Shown here: positions 42,462 through 50,824 of the stretch, one piece after another | Layout: the number at the start of each line of letters is the position of its first letter | Position numbering within the stretch: position 1 is the stretch's first letter | From: Cuneatibacter sp. NSJ-177 | GTDB taxonomy: Bacteria > Bacillota > Clostridia > Lachnospirales > Lachnospiraceae | Length of the DNA: 64,000 nt | Direction: 5' to 3' | Assembly: GCF_022867805.1 (NCBI RefSeq) | Contig: NZ_JALIFO010000006.1 | Location: 1,116,001-1,180,000, forward strand | Translations under genes and position numbers: made by a program | The notes under the pieces: generated by a model | Told to the model about the DNA's origin: nothing | Seen by the model: only the letters and a program-made list of their open reading frames with translations | Databases searched by the model: none

Positions 42462-43880
42462 ATGGGAGCGTTGGCTCATAGAAATTTTTTGAAGCTGCTG
42501 GATTTTAGAGGAGAAGAATTGGAATCGTTCCTTCCCCGTTGGGAAGCAGCGGCGGAGAAAATCGGTCTGACGGAAAAAGATGTGGATTTTGCTGTTCAGG
42601 AATGGATACCAGCCTATTGGGATACCAGTCTTCGCGGAGTCCGGCTTTGTATGGCCGCCTATATCCGTGAACTAGTGGAGATGTGCAGTCTAGACCAGTG
42701 GAAGAAGGCAGGATCTAAGGTCGTGTACGGAATCATGCCGAGCCAGCCGGTGTGCTACCGGGCCATCAAATTCGCCGGAGGAGACAAGGTAAAGATTTCT
42801 TATCCGGACTTCCTGATGGCGTCTGTTTTGAATTCGTTTTTTAATCGGGCGGATCCTTTGATGGAAGACACGACGGTTATGACCCCCCGCTGCCGCCACT
42901 GCGGCCTCAATAAACTGCGGCTGAACGCGCGGCGTCAAGACCGGATCGTTTCCCCGGATGTGGTATGGAACTGGGGCCTGTACTGCAATGAAGGCCCGAA
43001 GACGGAAGAGCTGATCCAATGCCTGGAAGATCCCAAGTGGTCTTACATTACGACAATGGTTCCCCATGATCAGGCATACGGCAGCCATGAGGCGGACAAT
43101 GAAGAGCGGGTTCAATACCTGGCAGCCCAACTGGAGTATGCTCAAAAAAAGATCGGGGAGATCACAGGCGTCCCGGTGGAGAGGGAACATATGTGTCAGG
43201 CCATCGAGGAGTATCACTCCTATATCGTGCGCCTGGACTATCTGAATCACCTGGTGGGAAATGCGGATCCTCAGCCGATTACCGGAAATGAGATTACCCT
43301 GTTCGGCGCGCCCACCGGAATGGCCTTTGATACTGGGTTTCGCTATCTGCGGGAAGCGTTGGAAACGATGATCCGGGAGGTGGAGGCGCGGATCGCAGCT
43401 GGGATCGGCGTTCTGCCGAAGGGAGCGCCGAAGCTGGGCTGCCACTTTATCCCTTTTTGTCTGCCTTGGGTGGACAAGGCATTTTTAGATCAGGGCGTCA
43501 GCTTGAGTTTCAGTACCTGCTTCGCATTTTCCAAAGAACAACTGAATTTTATCGATTGCAAAAACCCCTACTATACGGTGGCGAAGCACTGGTACCAAGG
43601 GGCCAATGCCGTCAATATGAAGGATGAGGCGAACATCATATCCGAAATTTTAAAAGAGTATCGGCTGAATGGGATGCTCTACGGTTTTTACACGTTTGAC
43701 CGCTGGCTGGGAGCTCATCAGAAAACGATGATCCAGATGGTGGAAAAACAGACCGGGATTCAGCATTTTTATATCGAAGGCGATTTTTGGGATGATGAAA
43801 ATTATCGGATTGAAGATCGGATCCGTCAGATTGAAAATATTTCCTACTTTTTACATATGGAAAAAATGATTTCTATCTGA
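42462..43880 (+). CDS. Divergent 2-hydroxyacyl-CoA dehydratase-like large subunit, copy 2
   Basis: The 472-residue paralogue of the 40803 product can be aligned end to end. C144 and C147 (PRCRHCGLNKLR), C175 (NWGLYCNEGPKTEEL), C187 and the IPFCLPW cysteine are kept; the CC pair near 267 is replaced by GNADP. It also retains the C-terminal FDRWLGAHQK. It has its own leader (AAGGAGG before ATG 42462) and lies after a terminator, so it is separately expressed. It may swap with copy 1 in the complex to change substrate. A TetR gene follows. Confidence 0.85.
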   Translation: MGALAHRNFLKLLDFRGEELESFLPRWEAAAEKIGLTEKDVDFAVQEWIPAYWDTSLRGVRLCMAAYIRELVEMCSLDQWKKAGSKVVYGIMPSQPVCYRAIKFAGGDKVKISYPDFLMASVLNSFFNRADPLMEDTTVMTPRCRHCGLNKLRLNARRQDRIVSPDVVWNWGLYCNEGPKTEELIQCLEDPKWSYITTMVPHDQAYGSHEADNEERVQYLAAQLEYAQKKIGEITGVPVEREHMCQAIEEYHSYIVRLDYLNHLVGNADPQPITGNEITLFGAPTGMAFDTGFRYLREALETMIREVEARIAAGIGVLPKGAPKLGCHFIPFCLPWVDKAFLDQGVSLSFSTCFAFSKEQLNFIDCKNPYYTVAKHWYQGANAVNMKDEANIISEILKEYRLNGMLYGFYTFDRWLGAHQKTMIQMVEKQTGIQHFYIEGDFWDDENYRIEDRIRQIENISYFLHMEKMISI

Positions 43881-43954
43881 TAAAGAAGTGTGTCTTTCAC
43901 GCTCCATGATAACTGGACTCATGGCTTAAAATCAAGAAATGGAATTGGCAGACT

Positions 43955-44536
43955 ATGGCTAGAAGTAAAAAAATCTATGATAAACAGAAGATTTTTGAAA
44001 TATCTTCCCGAATTGTTAACGAGGAGGGGGTAGCAGCGCTTTCCGTGCGCCATTTAGCCGGCGAACTGAAGGTTTCTTCTATGACCCTTTACAATTACGT
44101 GGAAAATATTAACGAAATAAAAAAAGAGATCGTTTTGGACGGAATGAACCGCCTCTATCACAGAGTTTATCAGGCGCTGGATGCCAATCAAGAGACCGTC
44201 CGCCAGAAAAGTGCCGCGGAGCTATGTATGCTGATCCTCCGGGAAATTTATCTGTTCGCGGAGGACTATCAGGGAAGCTTTGAGCTGATGTTCGGGAAAG
44301 ATTCGCTGGAGTTTCGTCAGGATGCGGAGATGAGGCCATTGTATGGCCTGTTTTGGAAACTCTTAAAAAAGACATGTCCCTGCGAGGAGATGGAAGACGA
44401 TTATCAGAAGGGTTGCGTTCTGGTGGAATGTGTGATGTGTTCACTGATTCTGGAACACCTCCAAAATAAACAAAGTTACCCACAGGCGGCCTATGAGGAG
44501 TATCTGGGCTTTCTGGTACGGAAATTGTTTGGGTGA
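43955..44536 (+). CDS. TetR/AcrR-family transcriptional regulator
   Basis: The 193-residue protein has an N-terminal TetR helix-turn-helix (VNEEGVAALSVRHLAGELKV, then SSMTLYNYVENINEIKKEIV) and a helical ligand domain with several cysteines (CPCEE, ECVMC). It sits between two dehydratase-like paralogues, 75 nt after copy 2 and overlapping copy 3. It is the only DNA-binding regulator inside the 23-46 kb accessory block, so it is the first candidate for binding the TTTACAnTGTAAA palindromes; this is inference. The inducer might be an acyl-CoA. Confidence 0.9.
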   Translation: MARSKKIYDKQKIFEISSRIVNEEGVAALSVRHLAGELKVSSMTLYNYVENINEIKKEIVLDGMNRLYHRVYQALDANQETVRQKSAAELCMLILREIYLFAEDYQGSFELMFGKDSLEFRQDAEMRPLYGLFWKLLKKTCPCEEMEDDYQKGCVLVECVMCSLILEHLQNKQSYPQAAYEEYLGFLVRKLFG

Positions 44537-44553
44537 GAAGGACGGAAAAGAAT

Positions 44554-45918
44554 ATGGAACATAACCGGGCAGCCCTGAATGGGGCTGCATCCTTTTTAAA
44601 GGCATGTGATTTTTCCGAAGAGGAAATCCTAGCTTGGTCGGCTGTATTGGAGGAAGCCTGCCGCCCATTTGGGCTGTGTGGGGAGGACCTGCGCCGTGCG
44701 GCGGAGGAGATTTTGCCGTCCCACTATGATATGGGGCTGGAGGGGATCCGGCTGCTGATCGGAGCCTATGTGCGGGAATTCTTAAATCTGTACCGGAAGA
44801 GTCCGGCGTACCGGATTTATACGACCGTCCCGGCGCCGATCCCGGCTTTGCTGGCGGTTCAGGAAGCCGGAGGGGATTCGGTGCTAGTATGCTCGGCTGA
44901 TTACCTCTTGATGGTGGTTCTGCGCGGCTTTCTCGGATGGGAAGGGCCGGGGGACGTGATCGGATCGCCCTGCTGCCGCCACTGTGGTCTCAATGAGCTT
45001 CGCATCTACTCCGCGGAGTCCGGGCTTCTCCCTGACCCGGATCTCATGTGGAATTGGGGGATGCTCTGCGATGAAAGTGGGAAATCCAATGAATGGCTGA
45101 ACCTGCGGCTTCAAAGCTGGCCGTTGGCTTCCGTGATTTTGCCCAAAACAGCGGCGGAGGAACCAGAAGCACGCAGGGCGTATATGGCGGCGGAGATCGG
45201 GGACACGCTGCGCGAAGTGGGCAAAAAGGCGGGAATCGAGATCGGAGAAGAGGCAAAGGAACGGGCGTGGAAAAAATGGGAGAGACTATCCTTTGCCGTA
45301 GAGTCTTTGAACCATTGGAATTGCACCCATATCCAGCTGGGCGGAAATGAAAATGCCCTGGTGCAGGCACTGTTCTTAGCTGGATTTTCCGACTGGGAGC
45401 CGGCGCTTCATTCCCTGCAGATTTTGAGAAAAGAGCTTCAGGAACGGGAACGGCTGAACCCAGGGAAGAACAAGCCGTCCTGCCGGATCGGCTGCTTTTT
45501 GCTGCCCTTTTTGGTTCCGGAGGTCAGCGACCTCTTTGAGGCGAACGGCGTAAGACTTTTGACCAGCACGGCTGTGATGGCCCGAAAGGACGGCGGGTGC
45601 CGGACCGGCAGCTTTGAGGAAAAGGTGGCTTCTTTTTGGATGCGGGCCGGCATCGCCTCCACCATGGAAGAAGAAGCGGAGATGATCGGGGACTATCTGA
45701 TCCGCTATCAGCTGGACGCGTATTTGATTGGAATGTTTTCCTTCGACCGGTGGATGGGAGCCCATCAGAAACTGTTAGCCCGGAGAATTCAGGAGCGAAC
45801 CGGAAAAAAGACGTTGTTTTTAGAACTGGATTTTTGGGGGAAGGATATTGAGCTGGGACGGCTGGAGACACAGATTGAGACGTTTTCAGCGATGTTGAAG
45901 TCGGAAACAATAAAATGA
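44554..45918 (+). CDS. Degenerate 2-hydroxyacyl-CoA dehydratase-like large subunit, copy 3
   Basis: Start ATG 44554 has GAAGGA ten bases upstream; GTG 44533 overlaps the TetR stop and is less likely. The 454-residue protein keeps C141 and C144 (CCRHCGLNELR), C172 (NWGMLCDESGKSNEW) and FDRWMGAHQK. It lacks the PFC cysteine (LLPFLVP instead) and the C187-type cysteine, and is the most diverged of the three. It may be a partner without activity, a chaperone-like dummy, or an enzyme with altered cluster. A perfect 17-bp hairpin closes the transcript. Confidence 0.8.
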   Translation: MEHNRAALNGAASFLKACDFSEEEILAWSAVLEEACRPFGLCGEDLRRAAEEILPSHYDMGLEGIRLLIGAYVREFLNLYRKSPAYRIYTTVPAPIPALLAVQEAGGDSVLVCSADYLLMVVLRGFLGWEGPGDVIGSPCCRHCGLNELRIYSAESGLLPDPDLMWNWGMLCDESGKSNEWLNLRLQSWPLASVILPKTAAEEPEARRAYMAAEIGDTLREVGKKAGIEIGEEAKERAWKKWERLSFAVESLNHWNCTHIQLGGNENALVQALFLAGFSDWEPALHSLQILRKELQERERLNPGKNKPSCRIGCFLLPFLVPEVSDLFEANGVRLLTSTAVMARKDGGCRTGSFEEKVASFWMRAGIASTMEEEAEMIGDYLIRYQLDAYLIGMFSFDRWMGAHQKLLARRIQERTGKKTLFLELDFWGKDIELGRLETQIETFSAMLKSETIK

Positions 45919-45925
45919 TAAGAGA

Positions 45926-45972
45926 GCAGTCAAATCCCCTGAATCGGATCTGGACTCAGGGGATTTGACTGC
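45926..45972. terminator. Perfect hairpin between convergent genes, likely bidirectional terminator
   Basis: Seventeen-base arms GCAGTCAAATCCCCTGA (45926-45942) and TCAGGGGATTTGACTGC (45956-45972), 13-nt loop. T-rich but interrupted tails on both strands (ATTTCTAT on plus; CTCTCTTATCATTTT on minus) serve the plus gene ending at 45918 and glgA ending at 46016. Confidence 0.75.
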
Positions 45973-46015
45973 ATTTCTATGAACTTTCCAAGATCAGTTC
46001 TGCCTTTCCGGCAAA

Positions 46016-47455
46016 TTATAAGCTGTCGTACAGAGTTTCATACTTTTTCGCCGAGGTCTCCCAGGAAAAGTCTTTCTTCATCGCCCGCTCCACCATCTGA
46101 TTCCAGCGGCGCTTCCCGTCATAGTAGACCTGCTCTGCGTACCGCACCGAAGCCATCATCTCGTGGGCGTTATAGTTGGCAAAGGAGAAACCGGTGCCGG
46201 TGTTGGCGAATTCGTTGTAAGGTTCGACCGTGTCCTTCAGGCCTCCGGTCTCTCGCACGATCGGCAAGGTTCCGTAGCGGAGCGCCATCAGCTGGCTGAG
46301 GCCGCAGGGCTCGAACAGGGAGGGCATCAAAAACGCATCGCTGCCGGCGTAAATCCGGTGGGAGAGCTGTTCGCTGTAACAAATGTTGGCGGATATCTTT
46401 CCGGGGAAATGGGCGGCGAAGCGCCGGAACATTTCTTCGTAGTGCCAGTCTCCGGTTCCGAGGACCGCGAATTGAATGGAATCGGAACAGAGCATTTCCT
46501 CCATCACCCGCTCGATCAGATCAAAGCCCTTCTGGTCTGTCATCCGGGAGACAATGCCGATCAGCATGGTTTTGGCGCTGACTTCCAGGCCAAGCTCGCT
46601 TTGAAGGGCGATTTTATTCTTCACTTTTTCTTTTCGAAAATTTTTCGTGTCAAATTTCTGATAGATTTTATCGTCGTTGGCTGGGTCGTACTCCCGGTAA
46701 TCAATACCGTTCAGGATGCCGCAGAAGCAGTTGGAACGGGCCCAGAGCAGCTTATCCAACTTCTCGCCGAAAAACGGGGTCTTGATCTCCTCGACGTAGG
46801 TTTCGCTGACCGTGGTCACGTAATCAGCGTAGACGATGCCGCCTTTCAGGAAATTGGCGTCCTTATATGCCTCCAGCTTATCCGGTGTGAAGAGATAATC
46901 GGGAAGGCCGGTCATATGTTTGATGTCTTCAATGTTCCAGGTTCCCTGAAAACGCAGGTTATGAATCGTCATAATTGCCTTGATCGAGGGATAGAAAGGA
47001 TCGGCGGCAAACTCATTTTTCAGATAGACCGGAATCAGGCCGGTGTGCCAGTCGTGGCAATGGATGATATCCGGATGAAAGTCCAGGGACGGCAGAATGG
47101 ACAGGACTGCCTTGGAGAAAAAGCTGAACTTTTCCAGGTCGTAAAAATGATCGGAATAGGGGGTCGGTCCGGAATAATACTCTTCATTGTCCACGAAATA
47201 ATAGGTGATACCGGCGTATTCCAGCTTGAGGACTCCGACATAGCGGTTCCTGCCGTTAAAATACATGTAAAAGTGGTTCACATATTCCATTTGGCTCCGG
47301 TATTTGTCCGGGATACAGAGATATTTGGGGATGACCACGCGCACGTCGTACTGCTCTTTGTCAAAATACTGGGGAAGAGATCCAACCACGTCGGCCAGAC
47401 CGCCGGTTTTTACAAAAGGGACACATTCCGATGCTGCGAATAGTATTTTTTTCAT
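46016..47455 (-). CDS. glgA: Glycogen synthase (GlgA)
   Basis: The 479-residue GT5 glycosyltransferase begins MKKILFAASECVPFVKTGGLADVVG (lysine-containing KTGGL motif, divided here) and has DIIHCHDWHTGLIPVYL, GILNGIDYREYDP, IGIVSRMTDQKGFDL and the C-terminal SLFEPCGLSQLMALRYGTLP. It elongates alpha-1,4-glucan from ADP-glucose. It stands alone: no glgB, glgC, glgD or glgP is adjacent. In Clostridia glgA is often separate, so this is not strange. The GGAGCATATCAT leader on the minus strand carries the RBS. Confidence 0.96.
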   Translation of the reverse strand: MKKILFAASECVPFVKTGGLADVVGSLPQYFDKEQYDVRVVIPKYLCIPDKYRSQMEYVNHFYMYFNGRNRYVGVLKLEYAGITYYFVDNEEYYSGPTPYSDHFYDLEKFSFFSKAVLSILPSLDFHPDIIHCHDWHTGLIPVYLKNEFAADPFYPSIKAIMTIHNLRFQGTWNIEDIKHMTGLPDYLFTPDKLEAYKDANFLKGGIVYADYVTTVSETYVEEIKTPFFGEKLDKLLWARSNCFCGILNGIDYREYDPANDDKIYQKFDTKNFRKEKVKNKIALQSELGLEVSAKTMLIGIVSRMTDQKGFDLIERVMEEMLCSDSIQFAVLGTGDWHYEEMFRRFAAHFPGKISANICYSEQLSHRIYAGSDAFLMPSLFEPCGLSQLMALRYGTLPIVRETGGLKDTVEPYNEFANTGTGFSFANYNAHEMMASVRYAEQVYYDGKRRWNQMVERAMKKDFSWETSAKKYETLYDSL

Positions 47456-47649
47456 AATGATATGCTCCTTGATTTGACTTTTTCGGCTGAGCCAGTATTG
47501 GTTGACACTGCTCCTTTAGACCCGATTCTATCTTTGGAAACAGAACTAATTCTATTCTAGCACACTCTGAATTATTATGGTATACTTTATTTTTGAAAAA
47601 GGGTTGGGATCGGGGAAGATGGAACCAAAAATCGGAAGGGTGATAAATT

Positions 47650-47931
47650 TTGATTGAAAGAAAGACTTTGATGTCACTGGGATTCCTGGAAAAGCAAAAT
47701 TTGACCGGGAGCTATCAGGGGATGCGGTATCTGCTGAAAAAGCAGAAAGAGGAGACGGCCCGGCTGATCGTGATGGTCTGGCCCCAGCCTTATTGTTCGG
47801 ATGTGGCGCCGGAGGAACTGCGTCAGACAACGGATTTCGACTTCTCCGAGGAAGGCATGCAGGCGGCGGCCCAGTGGCTGAACGAGCAGTACGAGGCGCG
47901 GAAAGAAATCTGGGAGAATGCCAAGTTATAG
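47650..47931 (+). CDS. Conserved hypothetical protein, 93 residues
   Basis: TTG 47650 is preferred because GGAAGGG lies nine bases upstream; ATG 47671 has no good RBS. The protein reads MIERKTLMSLGFLEKQNLTG, then YLLKKQKEETARLIVMVWPQ, and ends EGMQAAAQWLNEQYEARKEIW. No known catalytic motif; the centre looks like a beta strand and the end is helical. An extended -10 (TGGTATACT, 47578-47586) lies 64 nt upstream. It precedes ylxM-ffh and is seen in related Clostridia to my recollection; function unknown. Confidence 0.75.
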   Translation: MIERKTLMSLGFLEKQNLTGSYQGMRYLLKKQKEETARLIVMVWPQPYCSDVAPEELRQTTDFDFSEEGMQAAAQWLNEQYEARKEIWENAKL

Positions 47932-47957
47932 ACGCTTCCTTTGTCAAGAAAAAACAC

Positions 47958-47986
47958 TTGACAAACAAGCTTTCATCCTGTATGAT
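47958..47986 (+). promoter_or_regulatory. Sigma-A promoter of the ylxM-ffh operon
   Basis: TTGACA (47958-47963), 17-nt spacer, TATGAT (47981-47986). The -35 lies inside an inverted repeat TTGTCAAG / CTTGACAA (47941-47948 and 47957-47964) that may be part of the upstream transcript end or an operator. Confidence 0.85.
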
Positions 47987-48003
47987 AGCAAAGGTGATTC
48001 AAT

Positions 48004-48345
48004 ATGGAAAAATTTGTGGAACAGGCGCTGCTGTATGATTTTTACGGCGAACTTTTGACCGAGCATCAGAAGCGGATCTATGAGGATGTGGTGTTTAACG
48101 ACCTTTCCTTAAGTGAGGTCGCAGAACAGCAGAAGATCAGCCGCCAGGGCGTGCATGATCTGATCAAGCGGTGCGACCGCTCCCTGCGGGATTACGAGGC
48201 GAAGCTGGGCCTGATCCGGAAATTTGAGGAAACCCGGAGGCTGGTGGGGGAAATCCACCGTCTGGCGCGGGAGTTCGACGCCGGCGGAGACGCTTCCTGT
48301 GTGAAGAAGATTGAGCAGATTTCCGAGCAAATAGGAGAGTTGTGA
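48004..48345 (+). CDS. ylxM: YlxM-family SRP-associated regulator
   Basis: The 113-residue protein has the UPF0122/YlxM fold with a sigma-70 region 4-like helix-turn-helix: LLTEHQKRIYEDVVFNDLSL, SEVAEQQKISRQGVHDLIKRC. YlxM is encoded next to ffh in Firmicutes and stimulates or tunes SRP assembly and GTPase activity. ATG 48004 follows AAGGTGA, and ffh starts 3 nt after its stop. Confidence 0.94.
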   Translation: MEKFVEQALLYDFYGELLTEHQKRIYEDVVFNDLSLSEVAEQQKISRQGVHDLIKRCDRSLRDYEAKLGLIRKFEETRRLVGEIHRLAREFDAGGDASCVKKIEQISEQIGEL

Positions 48346-48348
48346 TTT

Positions 48349-49689
48349 ATGGCATTTGAAAGCTTGTCCGATAAACTGCAAAATGTGTTCAAAAAGCTCC
48401 GGGGCAAGGGTAGGCTGACCGAGGCCGATGTAAAAGCAGCGCTGAAAGAAGTCAAGATGGCGCTCTTAGAGGCCGACGTCAATTTCAAAGTAGTAAAGCA
48501 GTTCGTCAAAGCAGTGGAGGAGCGGGCTGTAGGCTCCGACGTGATGAACAGCCTGACCCCCGGCCAGATGGTCATCAAAATCGTAAACGAAGAGATGGTC
48601 CGCCTGATGGGCTCCGAGACCACGGAGTTAGAGTTAAATCCGGGCAATGAGCAGACGATCTTTATGATGGCCGGACTTCAGGGCGCGGGCAAGACCACGA
48701 CTGCGGCGAAGATCGCCGGAAAGCTGAAGGCGAAGGGCAGAAAGCCTCTTCTTGTGGCCTGTGATATCTACCGCCCGGCCGCCATCGAACAGCTGAAAGT
48801 AAACGGAGAAAAGCAAGGCGTCCCGGTCTTTTCCATGGGGGACGGAACCTCTCCGGTCCACATCGCCAAAGCGGCATTGGAGCACGCTAAGAAAAATGGC
48901 CAGAACGTGGTGATCCTCGATACGGCCGGACGTCTCCATATCGACGAAGCGATGATGGAAGAACTGCAAAAGATCAAAGAAACCGTGCCGGTAAAACAGA
49001 CAATCCTGGTGGTCGATGCAATGACCGGTCAGGACGCGGTCAACGTAGCCAGCACGTTCAATGAAAAAATCGGGATCGACGGAATCATCGTCACCAAGCT
49101 GGACGGCGACACCAGAGGCGGCGCGGCCCTGTCCATCCGGGCAGTGACCGGCAAACCGATCCTCTACGTAGGTATGGGCGAAAAGCTCTCCGATCTGGAG
49201 CAGTTTTATCCCGACCGCATGGCGTCCCGGATCCTCGGCATGGGAGATATCCTTTCCCTGATCGAAAAGGCGGAAGCCCAGGTGGATGCGGAGAAAGCCA
49301 AGGAGATGGAGCGGAAGCTCCGGAAAGCAGAGTTCGATTTCAACGACTTTCTGGATCAGTTCGCACAGCTTCGAAAGATGGGAAATCTCGGCGACCTGAT
49401 GGGCATGATCCCCGGCATGGGAAGCAAGCTGAAGGGCGTGGATATGCCTGACGATAAGTCGATGAAGCGGGTGGAATCGATTATCCTTTCCATGACCAAG
49501 GAAGAGAGAAGCCGCCCGGATCTGATCAACCCGTCCAGAAAGCGCCGGATTGCCAATGGGGCCGGTGTGGACATCGCGGAAGTGAACCGGCTGATGAAAC
49601 AGTTTGAGCAGTCAAAAAAAATGATGAAGCAGATGTCGGGCATGATGGGCAAAAAAGGAAAAAGAGGAAGATTTTCTCTTCCCTTTTAA
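48349..49689 (+). CDS. ffh: Signal recognition particle GTPase Ffh
   Basis: The 446-residue protein has the N domain, G domain (GLQGAGKTTTAAKIAGKL, VACDIYRPAAIEQL, DTAGRLHID, TKLDGDTRGGAAL) and a methionine-rich M domain ending RRIANGAGVDIAEVNRLMKQF then MMKQMSGMMGKKGKRG. It binds signal peptides and 4.5S/SRP RNA and targets ribosomes to FtsY at the membrane. AGGAGAG precedes ATG 48349. It heads the conserved ffh-rpsP-khpA-rimM-trmD-rplS chain. Confidence 0.98.
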   Translation: MAFESLSDKLQNVFKKLRGKGRLTEADVKAALKEVKMALLEADVNFKVVKQFVKAVEERAVGSDVMNSLTPGQMVIKIVNEEMVRLMGSETTELELNPGNEQTIFMMAGLQGAGKTTTAAKIAGKLKAKGRKPLLVACDIYRPAAIEQLKVNGEKQGVPVFSMGDGTSPVHIAKAALEHAKKNGQNVVILDTAGRLHIDEAMMEELQKIKETVPVKQTILVVDAMTGQDAVNVASTFNEKIGIDGIIVTKLDGDTRGGAALSIRAVTGKPILYVGMGEKLSDLEQFYPDRMASRILGMGDILSLIEKAEAQVDAEKAKEMERKLRKAEFDFNDFLDQFAQLRKMGNLGDLMGMIPGMGSKLKGVDMPDDKSMKRVESIILSMTKEERSRPDLINPSRKRRIANGAGVDIAEVNRLMKQFEQSKKMMKQMSGMMGKKGKRGRFSLPF

Positions 49690-49724
49690 TAAATCAAGAG
49701 AAAGTGTAAGGAGGTGAAATACGA

Positions 49725-49970
49725 ATGGCAGTAAAGATTCGTTTGAGAAGAATGGGACAGAAGAAGGCTCCTTTCTATAGAGTAGTCGTAGCGGACTCCC
49801 GTTCCCCGAGAGATGGACGTTTCATCGAGGAGATCGGTTACTATGATTCCACGAAGGATCCCAGCGTGATTAAGATTGACGAGGAAAAGGCGAAGAAGTG
49901 GCTGGAGAGCGGCGCAAAGCCGACCGAGACCGTTGCTAAACTTCTGAAGATTGCCGGCGTAGAGAAATAA
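49725..49970 (+). CDS. rpsP: Ribosomal protein bS16
   Basis: The 81-residue protein has the S16 signature [39 protein letters not shown] (two blocks). A strong AAGGAGGTG precedes ATG 49725. It is part of the 30S body and lies in its usual place between ffh and the KH-domain gene. Confidence 0.98.
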   Translation: MAVKIRLRRMGQKKAPFYRVVVADSRSPRDGRFIEEIGYYDSTKDPSVIKIDEEKAKKWLESGAKPTETVAKLLKIAGVEK

Positions 49971-49991
49971 TCCGCCAGGAGGTAGCCGAAC

Positions 49992-50219
49992 ATGAAAGAA
50001 TTAGTGGAGGTAATCGCAAAAGCCCTGGTAAATCATCCGGAGGAAGTTGTGGTTACGGAAACGGAGAAAGAGCGGGAGACCGTTCTGGAACTGAAAGTCG
50101 CGCCTTCCGATATGGGCAAAGTGATCGGCAAACAGGGGCGCATCGCAAAGGCGATCCGTTCCGTTGTCAAGGTGGCGGCTTCTAAGGAAGACAAGAAAGT
50201 AACGCTGGATATCCAGTAA
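49992..50219 (+). CDS. khpA: KH-domain RNA-binding protein KhpA
   Basis: A 75-residue single-KH protein with GKVIGKQGRIAKAIRSVVKV, the GxxG loop (GKQG) and a C-terminal DKKVTLDIQ. KhpA binds RNA, often with KhpB, and affects cell size and sporulation in Firmicutes. AGGAGG precedes ATG 49992. Position between rpsP and rimM is conserved. Confidence 0.95.
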   Translation: MKELVEVIAKALVNHPEEVVVTETEKERETVLELKVAPSDMGKVIGKQGRIAKAIRSVVKVAASKEDKKVTLDIQ

Positions 50220-50311
50220 ACGGGAGGCGGGTGAGCAGCTCAGATGGAGCCGTTTGCCCGTTTCGGCATTTACTGAGGAAGAATGATTGGCCTGAGAAAA
50301 GGAGACCAAAA

Positions 50312-50824
50312 ATGGAAGAATACCTGCGTGTCGGCGTCTTTGCCAACACCCACGGCATCCGCGGCGAGATCAAAGTATTTCCGACCACCGACGATATCAG
50401 CCGTTTTCGCACGCTGAAAAAACTGGTGATGGAGACCAAAAGGAAGGAACGGATCCCCCTGGAGGTGGAAGGCGTCAAATTTTTGAAAGGGATGGCGATT
50501 CTGAAATTCAAAGGAATCGACAACATCAACGACATCGAGAAATATAAGGGCAGCGACCTGCTGGTTTCCCGTGAAGATGCGATTCCCCTTGAAGAAGGCG
50601 AGTTTTTTGTGTCAGATCTGATCGGCCTTTCCGCCGTGGATGAGCAGGGCCAGGAGCTTGGGAAACTGACGGAAGTGATCCAGACCGGAGCCAACGACGT
50701 GTATGTCATTCAGGGCGGCGGCCGGGAATATCTGCTACCCGCCATTGGAGAGTGCATTTTGGACATCTGCCCCGGCAAAGGATATATCAAAGTTCATATG
50801 ATGGAGGGGCTGGCGGATCTATGA
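50312..50824 (+). CDS. rimM: Ribosome maturation factor RimM
   Basis: I start at ATG 50312 (AAAAGGAG upstream), which gives the standard MEEYLRVGVFANTHGIRGEI; the frame's earlier start at 50231 adds unrelated residues. The 170-residue protein has the RimM N-domain and a PRC-barrel (EGEFFVSDLIGLSAVDEQGQ, YLLPAIGECILDI). It assists 30S head maturation through uS19. The stop codon overlaps the trmD start. Confidence 0.97.
   Translation: MEEYLRVGVFANTHGIRGEIKVFPTTDDISRFRTLKKLVMETKRKERIPLEVEGVKFLKGMAILKFKGIDNINDIEKYKGSDLLVSREDAIPLEEGEFFVSDLIGLSAVDEQGQELGKLTEVIQTGANDVYVIQGGGREYLLPAIGECILDICPGKGYIKVHMMEGLADL

Noticed and set aside
37404-45918. Calling the system a classical benzoyl-CoA reductase
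   Set aside because: Only one activase gene rather than the BcrA/BcrD type pair, the small subunit lacks canonical cysteines, and no ring-hydrolysis or cyclohexadienoyl-CoA hydratase genes are present.
46163-47443. 426-residue plus-strand frame opposite glgA
   Set aside because: No RBS or motif; glgA on the minus strand has every glycogen-synthase signature.
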